Shown: positions 1 to 10,469 of the stretch, one piece after another
Layout of the letters: every line of letters starts with the position of its first letter
Numbering within the stretch: position 1 is the first letter of the stretch
Assembly (NCBI GenBank): GCA_022559845.1
Contig: CM040118.1
Span: forward strand, 239,925,224-239,989,223
Reading direction: 5' to 3'
Origin: Amorphophallus konjac
Lineage: Eukaryota > Streptophyta > Magnoliopsida > Alismatales > Araceae
DNA length: 64,000 nucleotides
Notes under the pieces: generated by a model
Told to the model about the DNA's origin: nothing
Database searches by the model: none
Seen by the model: the letters and a program-made list of their open reading frames with translations, nothing else
Made by a program: the position numbers and the translations under genes

Positions 1-787
1 GCTCAGAAGAATCCGAAGCAAGCTACTATTCAAAAAAGTCAGAAACCAACTAAAAATGTTAAAAAGGGTGGCCACTTGCAGAAAAAGCCTACTCACACTT
101 ATGTTAAAAATGTGCATGCTGGTTAAAAATGTGCATGCTGTACACAACACAAACACACACATACATGCACACAAAAAGTGAATTTCATGCCATTACTGTG
201 GTAGGCTCGGCCATTTAATGCATGCTTGCAAATTGATGGTAGAGGAGAATCAAAATTTTGGTACAAAGCACGCTAAGAAACACTATGATAGAAATTATGC
301 ATTTCAAAGAAAGAAAATTTACTGTTTTTACTTTGGCAAATTAGGCCATATAGCCGCCCACTGTTGGCATGCCCAGGGAGGAAAATTCACTTCTAAACCT
401 AATAAATTTCCTGCAGAAGAAAATGTTTTCGGCAAAAAGAAATCTATTTTTAAATGAAAATCTCTTGCATGTTTTAAATGTGGGAAACCAGGCCACCGTG
501 CATCGGACTATCGGTTGACTAGTAGTAGAATCAAAAGTGCTCATGTTAAAAATAGAAAAATGCATGTTCATGCACATATATTCCATGCTCATATTGATAC
601 CCAGAATAAAAACACAAAACTTGTTGCTTCATGTCATTACTGTGGACACTTTGGGCATTCCATGTTTAATTGTTACTTGCTGAAGCATGATGATTTAATG
701 GCTCAGAAGTTGTGGAAAGCATCCTACAAAGATGCTACTAACTCTACAGGACCCAAGGAGACTTGCGTACCTAAATGTACAAAATGA
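1..787 (+). pseudogene. gag: Sirevirus-like Ty1/copia gag, C-terminal zinc-knuckle fragment
   Basis: This is the nucleocapsid end of a retrotransposon Gag, the protein that coats element RNA. One reading frame holds four CCHC-type knuckles (C-x2-C-x4-H-x4-C) at 188-229, 323-364, 470-511 and 632-673. The first and fourth keep all four ligands. The second has Phe in place of the second Cys, and the third has Tyr in place of the last Cys. A TGA at 455-457 splits the frame. The 5' part of gag lies outside the window. Basic Lys/Asn/His-rich linkers separate the knuckles, as in nucleocapsids. Assignment to the Sirevirus type rests on the downstream polypurine tracts and LTR start. Cellular CCHC proteins are an alternative, but the position upstream of a PPT and LTR favours Gag. 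The copy is degraded and not expected to be functional. Confidence 0.72.
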
Positions 788-3700
788 GAATGTGTTTTTG
801 TAGGAGTGTCTTGGGGGGTTGAAGAAATGAAAGGGGGTTCAATAAACGAAGGCACCCATTAGTGGTAAAACCCCATTTCTAGTTTTCTATTGTAGTTGTT
901 GTTTTAATTAAATTCCAGTCTGAAAATTTGCATATCTGGACTTTTCTGTTCAATTGGAATTTTTGCATACAATGTTTAGATGTTGCCATACAATAACCCT
1001 CTGCTTGACAATCTGCACAATCATGCTAAATCTGTCAGCATAAATCTCATGCACACATGCCCACATGGGCATCTGTCATTTGCAGTTGAGTCTCTCAATG
1101 CATATGCTGAGTTGTCTAAATTGAAAATGAATTGCGTGTCATAAAAATTTTGAATTGCATATATTTGATGCGGGCATGTGCCAATTGCATTTGATTGATA
1201 CTTGTCATAATGCAAATCCTATAAAGTCACTGAAAATCTGCTGCACTTAACGTTCATGCATACATATTCACAAATGAATGTGCTCAGCATACTGTCAGCC
1301 TAAAAGATTTTAGGTGCACATAGGACTACATCTGCATTGCATTTTCATGCATGACCCAATGGTATATAAACTTGTATGTTGGGAGAAGGACAGATTACAT
1401 CTGTTTGGAAACCCACATGATGCGTAGAGGCTAGTCCTCTGCTAAGTACCATGGGTCAAAGCTACACATTAGAAGCAGTCTAGTTGTTCATGAACATATT
1501 TCATTAAACTCTCTGCACAAATTTTCATTGCGTGTGCTGCAGAATTCTATTACATAATGTATTTAGTTAGGGGGAGTTCATGCATTTTGTAGGATACATA
1601 AGTGCATGAAGCTGTTCATATGCATACATTCATCTCAGAAACAGATTGCATGATATTTAGGTTGAAAAGTCAGAACTGATTGCATGACATGCATGCATGT
1701 GCATAGGAGAAGTTCATGCTTTCTACATGTTGTTTATATGCACTAGGCTATTCACATGCACCATAATGCATGACCATTATCTGCGTTCAGGTATGTCATT
1801 TATTGACGTTGATATGTCAAGTTGGTTGGCTCATACATACACTCAGGGGGAGCATTTATAGGATTTTGAAAATGGGTGTTTAAATACCTGCTTCATCACT
1901 CACTCTCTGTCTATTTCGGTCGACCAAACTGTTCACTTCGGTAAACCGATGCACCTTGATTCAGTCTGTGCTGATCTTTCGACTATGATCATTATTGATT
2001 AATATTCTGTGTTGCATGTGAAGTGGAATTCATCTCAGTTCCTTAAAATCTATGATTGAACTCAGGTCTACTTAGCTGTCCTGATCTCTGGGTTCTTACC
2101 TATTTTTAGCTGCTCTGAATTTCACTCACATCTGTGTTAAAATCTTTTGAGTATAGCACTTTCATGGACTTGGAAGCTACTGTCTATTGCTCCTGCTTTT
2201 GCCATAAGGGAGCTTGCCTTGTTTATGTCACATGATCAGAATTCATTTACTGCTTGAAAGTCAATCTGTCTGATGGTCTCCTGGATCACTGCTATTTCTC
2301 TGAGCTTATCTTTGTTGTCACTCACTATCAGCTATCTTCTTGAAATTAACTGTTACATCTGTTGTTATCACTCATGCTTAGTGCTCTTAACTGCTTGATG
2401 TTCTGGCTTCTTCTGAAATTCCCTTGATTTGTCTAAGACTCATGAAGATTTCAATTTATATACCTTGTTCATAAATTTGAAAACGATCTGGAAAAAGAAT
2501 CTTCTATTATAGGGAATTATGAAGGTCTGAAAGATTCATGTGGTTTAAGTCTAATGTAATTCTTGAGTTTGGATTTAAACATCTTGAAAATATCTGAGTC
2601 AATTCTTTTAATAAACTTTAACCAGTTGATTCATGATATATCATGTAAGACCTTCTGATATCTGAAAGTTTTAAAAACATGGCATTCTTTGGATGAGATA
2701 CATGATGTAAGTATTGCCTTTAAACATCTGTTTATTCTGGTTATGTCCAAAAAGGAAAAATAGTCAGAGCAATGACTTTGGTCACCAAGAAACCATGTCC
2801 AAAGGACTGTATCATGAAGTACCATAGTTATCTCTACTAAAAAATTTTATTGAAAAATCTGTGAAAATAGGAGGCGGAGCAATGGCTAGGTTGCACCGAG
2901 AAACTGGGACATTCATCAAAGAAATGGAGTCAACCTATGTCATGAAGTGCCCTAGTTATCTCTGTTCAATATGAAGCATAACAATTAATCATACTAAGTG
3001 CTTAGGGATACTGGCGTCTAAACAACGTGTATCCTCTAGTTACCAAGTGTGCACTAAATTCGATTGCTCTTAAAATTTTTGTTATGAAAAATTGCTGCTG
3101 CATAAAAAGAAACAGTCTAAAAAATAATTTTAACAGAAATTTCTAAAACCATAGACAATATCAGGTGCATACATAGGTGTTTAACCTCAATACTATTTTT
3201 TTATAATTCCTAAAGGTGTCATTGAAGTTGAATGATTAAGATAGAGGGAGGTTAAACTATATGTTAATATGACAGCATGGTTCACTTTTATTAATGATTG
3301 ATTTCAGATATGAGTATGGAAATTTTCTTTTGGATAATCTCTAAATGCATTATATTTAAACCACGCAGTTCAGTAAAGTTCCTTCATAAGCCCTTACAAC
3401 TGAAGACTCTGAAACATCTTTAAATTTGAATTTATGGCATTGGTATCTCATTGAAAATCTTCCTTACTCCTTTAGAAGATCTGTTGATTTCTTGTGCTCG
3501 ATTTTTACTCTGCTGGAAACACTTTGATTGCATCATTTTAGACTTCGCTGGTTGATATTTTCTATAGATTGTACTACCTCTTGAGTTATTCTCTCATTGC
3601 CTGAATTGTCCAACTACCCCTGTGATTTTGCTGATATATTATGCTCATTTCTTTCATCCCAATCCCTTTGTTCTGTCAAAGGTTGAGATTGCTTCATCAG

Positions 3701-4022
3701 CAAACTTCTAATATTAAGGGGGAGATTAGTCTGCATTCTGCATGATCTGCCTAATATTCTCTCTTGCTTGATCACCTCACATTTTCAGCGGGAGTAAAGT
3801 TACATGATTTGCATGTCTGGGAGTTTACAGTTCATTTGGCAAGGGGCAGAATAATTTATGTCTCAATCATATCCATGCATGCTTCACATTTATTTCCGCT
3901 GATTTTCTTAAACTATAATTTCCTTTTTGATGAAGTCAAAGGAGGAGAATAGTTTGATATGAGTCAGCATGTTCAGCATGTTCTTTAATGACTCATAGTG
4001 CTCTCATAGTGTTGCCATCATC
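788..4022 (+). other. Non-coding interior of the Sirevirus-like element, no recognisable pol
   Basis: No open frame longer than about 65 codons looks like protein, and I could not recognise protease, integrase, RT or RNase H here, although a full copia element would carry about 3 kb of pol. Short purine runs resembling polypurine tracts recur at about 1565-1575, 1846-1855, 3716-3725 and 3940-3950, before the main tract at 4023. The rest is AT-rich, with many copies of the tetramer GCAT and of TGCATG. Either pol has decayed past recognition or this is a non-autonomous derivative that kept gag and the 3' untranslated region. Confidence 0.5.
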
Positions 4023-4036
4023 AAAAGGGGGGAGAT
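4023..4036 (+). promoter_or_regulatory. Polypurine tract of the Sirevirus-like element
   Basis: An A/G-only run (AAAAGGGGGGAGA) is followed directly by a TG that begins a long LTR-like sequence. This is the usual position and composition of the primer for plus-strand DNA synthesis. The following bases, a gap and then a stretch about a dinucleotide-rich GATGATG, resemble the LTR start of Sirevirus-type elements. Confidence 0.7.
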
Positions 4037-4454
4037 TGTTGTACCCCTATGGTTTTGATGATGCCAAACACTATGACTCATCTAAGCATGATGTCATGCG
4101 TTGATGATGTATTTATGTGATTTTGATGATGTCTTGATATTAATATGTGTTGATGCTGCATTTATGTGTTTTTGATGATGTCATGATATTAATATGGTTT
4201 AATGATGACAACCACTCTTGATGTTGCATTGATGGATGCGAAACATTGTAGTTTTTGCATTGATGGATGTGATATTAATTGCTCTTAAGATGAACTTATT
4301 ATATGTAGAAGATGTGTGTTGAATTCTCCACAGAACAAGCTCTGAGAATAAGGCAAAAGGTTAAGTCAAAGTCATGAAGAAATTAGTGAAGCTGAAAGAG
4401 CAGGTTGACATACTTTGACTGAGCAAGGGTATAAGGTTGTTGCAACTAGGCACT

Positions 4455-5120
4455 ACCTCGATGTAGAGAAGGCATTAGAAACAAACCAAAGGAAACAGCC
4501 TCGATGTAGTTGGCCAAGGCCTCGACGCAGTGGAGCTCGCAGTAGAGATTCCAGAACACTGCCTCGATGTAATGAAGTAGCTGCCGTGGTTAAAGAAGAA
4601 ACAGGTCGATGCACTCAAAGTTGGAGTAAGATCAATGTAGCTGAAGGTTCATGATAATCAGGTCGATGCACCTGAAGAAACTCTTGCTGACCAGGTTGAT
4701 GCACATATGCATCTTGGACTAGTAAGGTTGATGCAGTGGAGCTTCAGGGTCAGAATCAAGAACTCTGCCTCGATGCAATGAAGCACTGCCTCGATGCGGC
4801 AGAGTGGTTCCTGCAAGATCAGGTCGGTGCAGCAGCTACTGTTAAAGCAGACAGGTCGGTGCAGCAGCCACTATTAAACGAGTTAGGTCAATGCAGCGGC
4901 TATGGTTAAAGCAATAAGGTCAGTGCAGCAATTCTTCACTGCTTGGTCAGGTCGGTGCTGCTATTTCAAATCTACTGGTAAGGTCGATGCACCTTTGTTA
5001 TGATCAGAACAAAAGTCGGTGCAGCTATTTCAAGACGACTATCAGGTCGAAGCAGCTGAAGATGCTATAAGGTCGTTGCATCTTAACACTTCTCGACAAC
5101 ACAAGGTCGATGCATCAGAA
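4455..5120 (+). repeat. Dispersed direct repeats of a TCGATGCA-type motif in the Sirevirus-like LTR
   Basis: The octamer TCGATGCA and near variants (TCGGTGCA, TCGATGTA) recur roughly every 20-60 bp, usually as AGGTCGATGCAGC or CCTCGATGCA. I count about 20 in this stretch, and more reappear at 9023-9050 across the inserted solo LTR. The spacing is irregular, so this is not a simple tandem satellite. It lies in the presumed U3 part, upstream of the TATA-like box. Transcription-factor sites are possible; this is inference. Confidence 0.7.
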
Positions 5121-5346
5121 GTAATTAACTGTCTCAAGCGAAAATTCATCTTACAGCTGTATGCAAAGACACTAAAATCAAGTCAGCTAAAGTTAAATGC
5201 TATCTTACATACTGGATTAGCATCGGAAGGGATATGTGAAGCTATATTCAGTGGGCCTTGCCCAGATGAGTCAAATCTTATGAAGAAGAAGAATTGTTTG
5301 ATAAAATGCCTCAGTGAGCACAACCCACGCATCAAGTTGATGCAAT

Positions 5347-5351
5347 AAATG
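5347..5351 (+). repeat. Left target-site duplication (AAATG) of the 3.6 kb solo LTR
   Basis: AAATG precedes the solo LTR, and AAAAG follows it at 8953-8957. Four of five bases agree, which fits an old 5 bp duplication with one change but is not decisive. Confidence 0.4.
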
Positions 5352-8300
5352 TGTGACGACCCAGGGTCCGGATACCGAGTAAACCTGATACCACTTGGAT
5401 CCTGCGAGGCCTCCCAAGAGCGATAAAGCTCTGAAGGGATAAAAGGATTGTGTGGGGTACATTGAAGTTCCAGATAAAGTAGTAAGCAAATAATATTTCA
5501 ATGATCAATTTTGCTAAAATAGCAGAAATAAAACTACTTTTTCAATTAACAAATTAAATTAACAAAGTCCAGTCCAAATAAAGGTAAGTACAGTCCAACA
5601 GGAAAGAAAACGTACCCTCGAGTTGGGGGAAGCCTGACACTGGCAAAGCTGGTGATCACGAACTACCGGACAACGCCTTGAACCACGAGGAAGAAGAACG
5701 ACAACACCTAAAAAGCAGGGGTGAGCCTCGTGTCACTGGATCAGTAGGGGTCCCGCAGATCCCCACTGGAAACAACACAGTAACACGCAAGACAACAACA
5801 CTAAACAGTAAAGCAGGAGCATAAGTAACAGCAGTGCTAAACTACAACAGTAAAGCTGTAAATGCAAGAGTAAGGACAGCTAAAGGAAAGAGTAAAGTCG
5901 TACCGAATAGAAACACGGTTGCCGAATGAACCTCGGCTCTCTAAGCTACTCCAAACAACAACAGAAAGGCGAACCTCGATCTCACAAAGTTGGGCGTTAC
6001 CGATCCGTCGACAAAGCACTTGCTCCATAGCGAAAGCCTACAGAAATAGGCAAAAGCCCTAGAAAAGACTTACACAGTCCAAGGCACAAACATACACAAC
6101 CTTACCGTCGTGTACTCTACATAACATTGACTTTGGGTGAAGCCAAGAATAGACTACCAAGAAAAGTCACGAAGCACAATGAGTCAAGTGTCAGGTGACA
6201 GAAGTACCTCCTCACTAGAACAACAGCCAGATGCGTCCACTGATGTCTTACACTACGCGACAAGTATCTCCCACATGCCTGGGACGGCAGTAACTGAGAT
6301 ACTCACAGAACCAAGTACAAGGAACAACAATGATGAGTGACTAGTCAGGGTCATGCCCGTCGGCGCTCATCCAAATGCCCATGACCACGTGTGCACACAC
6401 AAGCTCAATGCCTTGAGCCAGACCTCCAGCTAGTTTCCCCCCTAAGAGGATGCTACCACAAGGCAATGGGGCCCACAGAAACTAGCCTAAAAACTATATA
6501 TCGGGAACTCACGCCACCACTCCCAGGTGGGTCGATACACAGGAAATTGTCGTCGGGCTACGACTAGTGGAGGCTCACTAGACACAAAGACTCTGAAACA
6601 TCAGTGCTGGAGTACGGACAGGCTAAGCACGCACTATCGCACGCACCACGAAACACCAAGCACAAGACACAAGGCAGCACATCAAACTGCCACTGGACTC
6701 AGGACAACAACTAGTCCTGCTGACACAACGATCCTTGAGTCTCATGACTCGGGTCAAGATCGTCACACAAAGGCGGTAACGTGCCGCCAATCAGCCTAAT
6801 CCCTAAGCCAAAGTCACGGTAAAACACTGATAATGAAAACGGCACAAGATAGCTAGATCCACACATCTGTATAACACGAATCACGGAGACATGAGAGATC
6901 ACCAGGACCCTTAAAATATATGGACACGTAAACCGTGGTAAGCCAGTACCTCAAGGTGTCCAAAACCATGTCTCGATCCATACATGACTACCGAGGCATT
7001 CACGAGGTTACATGTCAACCACTAGATCACACCGGGTTGACCAGAAACCAATCATGACGGTGAAATAGTACGGAATACTACTCGATATAATGGCACTCTC
7101 GGCCATCCTACAACATGGTCACAGCCCTCATAGGACATCAAAGACATCCAAGGGTCAATGGGCAAACCATTGGGTCAAGCCAAGACAATTGGAGGCCAAA
7201 ATATCGGGAAAATAACACTCTGGGAAGGAAACGGTCACATGCCAGGTTGCCAGGCAAGCCAAGCGATCAGCCAAAGGGCCGCTACCCTCACACAGAGAAC
7301 ACAGACGCTTGGCGGTCATAAAAATGGCCGCACAAAGCTAAAAATGGTCTATACATGGACCGTCTCACTGAGTTAAGCGGTCAAGGATATGGCCGCTTCA
7401 CTCAGAAGACTCAACGAATAAAACTACTAAAGCATAGGGGTATGCGGTCTATCTGAGGCCGCTACTTACACAAGGCGATCTCCTTAGGGCCGCAAGGTGA
7501 CTGTAGCGTTCATGGACCTGGCCGCTTAACCCAGTCAACCCTCGAACCGACTTAACCAGTCAAACCACTAAACGGTCTACCTTGAACCATTTCACGAAGC
7601 TTGGCGGTCTCCAAAAGGGCCGCCAAGAACACCATGCGGTCAGAGCTAGACCGCTAGCCCGAACTGACTTAAAAATTGTTGACCAAATTCTAACGAAGCT
7701 TAGCAGTCGTCCACGAACCACCACAGCTAGCTTTCCAGTCTATCGCACGACCGTTTAGCCAGCGAACCGACCAAGCCAAAATAACACGGAAAGTAGCGTC
7801 CTACCTGGGCCGCTTCACAGAGCTTAGCTGTCGTCCAATTGACCAATAGCCAACAGAAATGGTCTATCGTAAGGCCGCTTAAACCTGAACCGACTTAACA
7901 TAAAGCGGTCGTCACTGGACTGCTTAAGGCATGAAAACGGTCTCTGGAAGGACCGCATAGGCGTTACGGTGAGAAAACCGAAGGAATGGCGAAAACCCAA
8001 CCTTTCCACGCCCCGTTCACCCTAAAACGAAGGGGAAACAATCCTAATGACGATATAAACCTTCCACAGTCTGGAAGGGATCAAACCAACGCCAAAATGG
8101 CAAGAAACGGGCGATTCTAACGAATCGACCCAAAATGAGTCGCGTGGGTTCTCGGGCTTACACCGGCCCCAAATGACCACCGATTACAACGAAACTAAGG
8201 GGAATGAAATATTAACATGCCAGGGGTTCTAATGAAACTAATCTAGCAAGAAACCATCGCCGGGAAATGGCGAACCTGTCTCACACCCCCCAAAGCATGA

Positions 8301-8952
8301 TTTCACCCAAATGCGGTAAAACCCGCTCATACTCACACCGTTCGGCTCCAAATCGCGAGGGAACGTAGAAGAGAAGTAGAGTATCCATCTCCCTACCTCC
8401 ACCAAAGTTCTCGAACGCTGAAAGGACTAAACCATGACGAAAACATCACATAAACCATGCCACATCGGCTTTGAATCCACCGAGGGATCGCGCCAATGCC
8501 ACGCTCCATCCTTCACACCAACACGGTCCACGACAACTCCACGACGTTCCTGCCTCGCCCACCTCGCCACGATCGTGCGCCCCGCTGAGAGAGGAAAAGA
8601 GAGGAGAGAGAATGAGAGGGAGAAAGTGAGAGATGTGAGGGAGGAGAGAGGAAGGAAAAGGGTTAAGAAAGAAATAGGAAATTAAGAATTTCCTTATTTT
8701 CGTGAAATTTGATTTTTAGGCCGAAAAATCACTAATTCAAAAAAATATGGAAAAATAGTGTAAGCGATCCTCGGAAGGAGCATAACACAACTGTAGCGTC
8801 CTCGAGTCGATGAATTCAACAGTAAACTCTCTACTGGGTTCCGTAACTTGTACGAGAGAAAAACCCGTGTGGATCGTAAAATACAACTCAGGACCCACAA
8901 AAGCGATCTGAAAGCTCTCCGATAATGATCCAAAAGAAACCAGGGTATTACA
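5352..8952 (-). mobile_element. 3.6 kb solo LTR, Tekay-like (element F), reverse orientation
   Basis: Read on the minus strand, this block starts TGTAATACCCTGG at 8952 and ends GGGTCGTCACA at 5352. These ends resemble the Tekay-like LTRs further right in the window (start TGTAGCAACCCTGG, end GGCGTGACA). There is no gag-pol, PBS or PPT inside, so I read it as a solo LTR left by recombination between two LTRs. It has landed inside the Sirevirus-like LTR. A stem-loop array fills about 7312-7955. Its 3601 bp length is large but comparable with the 3.5 kb LTRs of element B2. Alternatives are a non-autonomous element with unrecognised internal DNA, or an unrelated insertion. Confidence 0.6.
7312..7955 (-). 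repeat. Array of about ten GCGGTC/GRCCGC stem-loops in solo LTR F
   Basis: Pairs of GCGGTC and GGCCGC (or GACCGC) separated by 7-8 bases recur at 7312-7331, 7377-7396, 7444-7462, 7603-7622 and 7636-7654. Weaker copies lie near 7484, 7507, 7861, 7903 and 7940. The copy at 7636-7654 is a perfect 6 bp stem with a 7 base loop. Each unit is about 20 bp and the spacers are unrelated in sequence. In the sense strand of this LTR the left arm reads GCGGCC or GCGGTC, like the xCGxCC arms of the B1 and B2 LTRs. Confidence 0.75.
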
Positions 8953-8957
8953 AAAAG
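8953..8957 (+). repeat. Right target-site duplication candidate (AAAAG) of solo LTR F
   Basis: AAAAG follows the LTR end and differs at one base from AAATG at 5347-5351. Confidence 0.4.
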
Positions 8958-9245
8958 AGACAGTAACAAAAGCAGGCCTGAGCATCAGTACACAGAAGCA
9001 CTGCATCCACCCGAAAGGTTAGCGCATCGAAGTCTGCATCGACGCAGCAGCTAACCCGAACCAAGAAATGAAGATCCATTTCTGGACCTGATTGGGTAGC
9101 TCACTCCAGCGACATAATGGCACGTGATCCAATAAGAGATAGCACACGTTTCCAGAGGATTCCAAAGGAAGAATATCCAGTGCCATGTAGACCAATCATA
9201 GCTCGCTAGGTTTCCCGCCTCATCCAATCTTTACGGAGGCCATGT

Positions 9246-9257
9246 TCTATTTAAAAG
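9246..9257 (+). promoter_or_regulatory. TATA-like box of the Sirevirus-like LTR
   Basis: TCTATTTAAAAG is the only strong TATA-type sequence in the right half of this LTR. It lies about 60 bp before the purine-rich leader and 350 bp before the stem-loop run, so those would be transcribed if this is the promoter. Confidence 0.5.
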
Positions 9258-9602
9258 GTGTCTCCTCCTTCGAAGAAAAACAAGAGAGGCTGCCATTACT
9301 GACGTTAAGGGAGGCCATCATGAGAAAAAAAGAAGAAGAAGGAGAAGAAAAGAGAAGTCGATGAGCAAGCAGAGAAGGGAAGAAAAAGAAAGAGGAAGAG
9401 AGAGTTCAGAGAAAGAGATCGTGAGAAGAAGAAAGAGTGTGCAGCCAATTCATCCTAAAGATCTGCTCATGTATTGACTCGTGGATCAAATCCAGAGTCA
9501 TTGTGCTCCTCGAAGCTATTTTTGTTTTTGTTTTCTTTTGTTTGGTCTATATGTTTCATTTCCATTTTCATTTTCCGGCTCCTTGTTTTGGGATCGGGGT
9601 TC

Positions 9603-9917
9603 CTCCTGTACGAACAGGAGAAGGGAGACTTGCTCTCCGGTTGTGAGTGACGGGGTGTCACTTACGAGTTCCTCTTGAGGATTCAGGAGAAGGGAGATTT
9701 ATCTCCGGTTGCCCTCTGTGGATTCAGAAGAAGGGAGGTTGTTCTCCAGTTCTAGTTCTGTGGGTAGCAGAGCTAGGGTGCTGGTCTTGTGGGAAGCAAG
9801 ACCAGGTCGAGGGATTTGTTTCCCTCTGGTTCAAGCTGTTAGGCAGCATCCCGTTGCTGACTGAGTCTGCTTGGTTTCTAGTTTGTGCTAGTGGTATCCT
9901 CGCTCGGTGAAAGCGAG
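9603..9917 (+). repeat. Run of eight short stem-loops in the Sirevirus-like LTR leader
   Basis: Successive inverted repeats lie almost end to end: CTCCTGT/ACAGGAG (9603-9620, 4 base loop), GGAGA/TCTCC (9624-9638), a 9 bp stem with one G-T pair (9643-9665), GGAGA/TCTCC (9693-9706), GGAG/CTCC (about 9735-9748), a perfect 9 bp stem CTGGTCTTG/CAAGACCAG with a 7 base loop (9781-9805), GAGGGA/TCCCTC (9809-9826) and CTCGCT/AGCGAG with a 7 base loop (9899-9917). The phrase CAGGAGAAGGGAGA also recurs, so part of the region is a degenerate direct repeat. Eight such stems within 315 bp is more than chance suggests. Confidence 0.75.
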
Positions 9918-10469
9918 GGGTGGACGTAGGCTGAGTCTGGGTTAGCGGAACCACCTAAAAATCCTGGTGCACCATGGTTTGCCTTGTGCGTTTGTCCCTT
10001 GGTCTCTTCTCTTTTTCACAGGTTTATTGTGTGTGCTTGGTTGATGATCCTAAGTGTGCTATCCATCCATAATTTTCTTTACTGCAATGTGTTTGTCTTT
10101 GTGCTCAGGAGAATCTCATATTGTGTTTACGTTTTAGTGTGTTGGCTTCTCTCTATGAGATCTGTTCATATCACGGGTGATCCATTGTGTCTTGTATCGC
10201 TGCACTCAGAAGGGTCAAAATGGTAAGTGCGACCTATACATCAGTTTTCCAACTGTGCTGAGCTTTCTATCATAGCTTAGTTGAATTCTGTAATTGAGTG
10301 ATTTAACCACTAAGGTATTCCTCTATTCTCTGCATTAGTCTTCCGAGCGTTCAATTATTCATCTGCTTAAGCATAATAAGCTTTTCATAGGTTGAAGGTT
10401 TGTATAAGTAAAAAAATTTAACGGGTATCTATTCACCCCCGCCTCTGGATCCCTCCGTGAACCTATATA

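Larger units (their letters stand above)
4037..10450 (+). mobile_element. 3' LTR of Sirevirus-like element, interrupted by a solo LTR
   Basis: The LTR begins with TGTTG right after the polypurine tract. It is split by a reverse-oriented solo LTR at 5352-8952; without that insert the LTR is about 2.8 kb. The right flank of the insert (from 8953) resumes the GCATCGA-type motif seen in the left part, which supports continuity. A TATA-like box lies at 9246-9257, followed by a purine-rich stretch (about 9319-9440) and a run of stem-loops (9603-9917). The right end is uncertain: I place it near 10450, just after a C-rich stretch (10430-10445) of the kind found close to Sirevirus LTR ends. No target duplication can be assigned. 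Confidence 0.55.

Noticed and set aside
5019..5348. Open frame of 109 codons at the left edge of solo LTR F
   Set aside because: It lies in the Sirevirus-like LTR among motif repeats, has no domain, and ends at the insertion site by chance.
9984..10226. 80-codon frame after the Sirevirus-like stem-loop run
   Set aside because: Hydrophobic Phe/Val/Cys-rich text from a T-rich leader; no domain and no support from a second copy.
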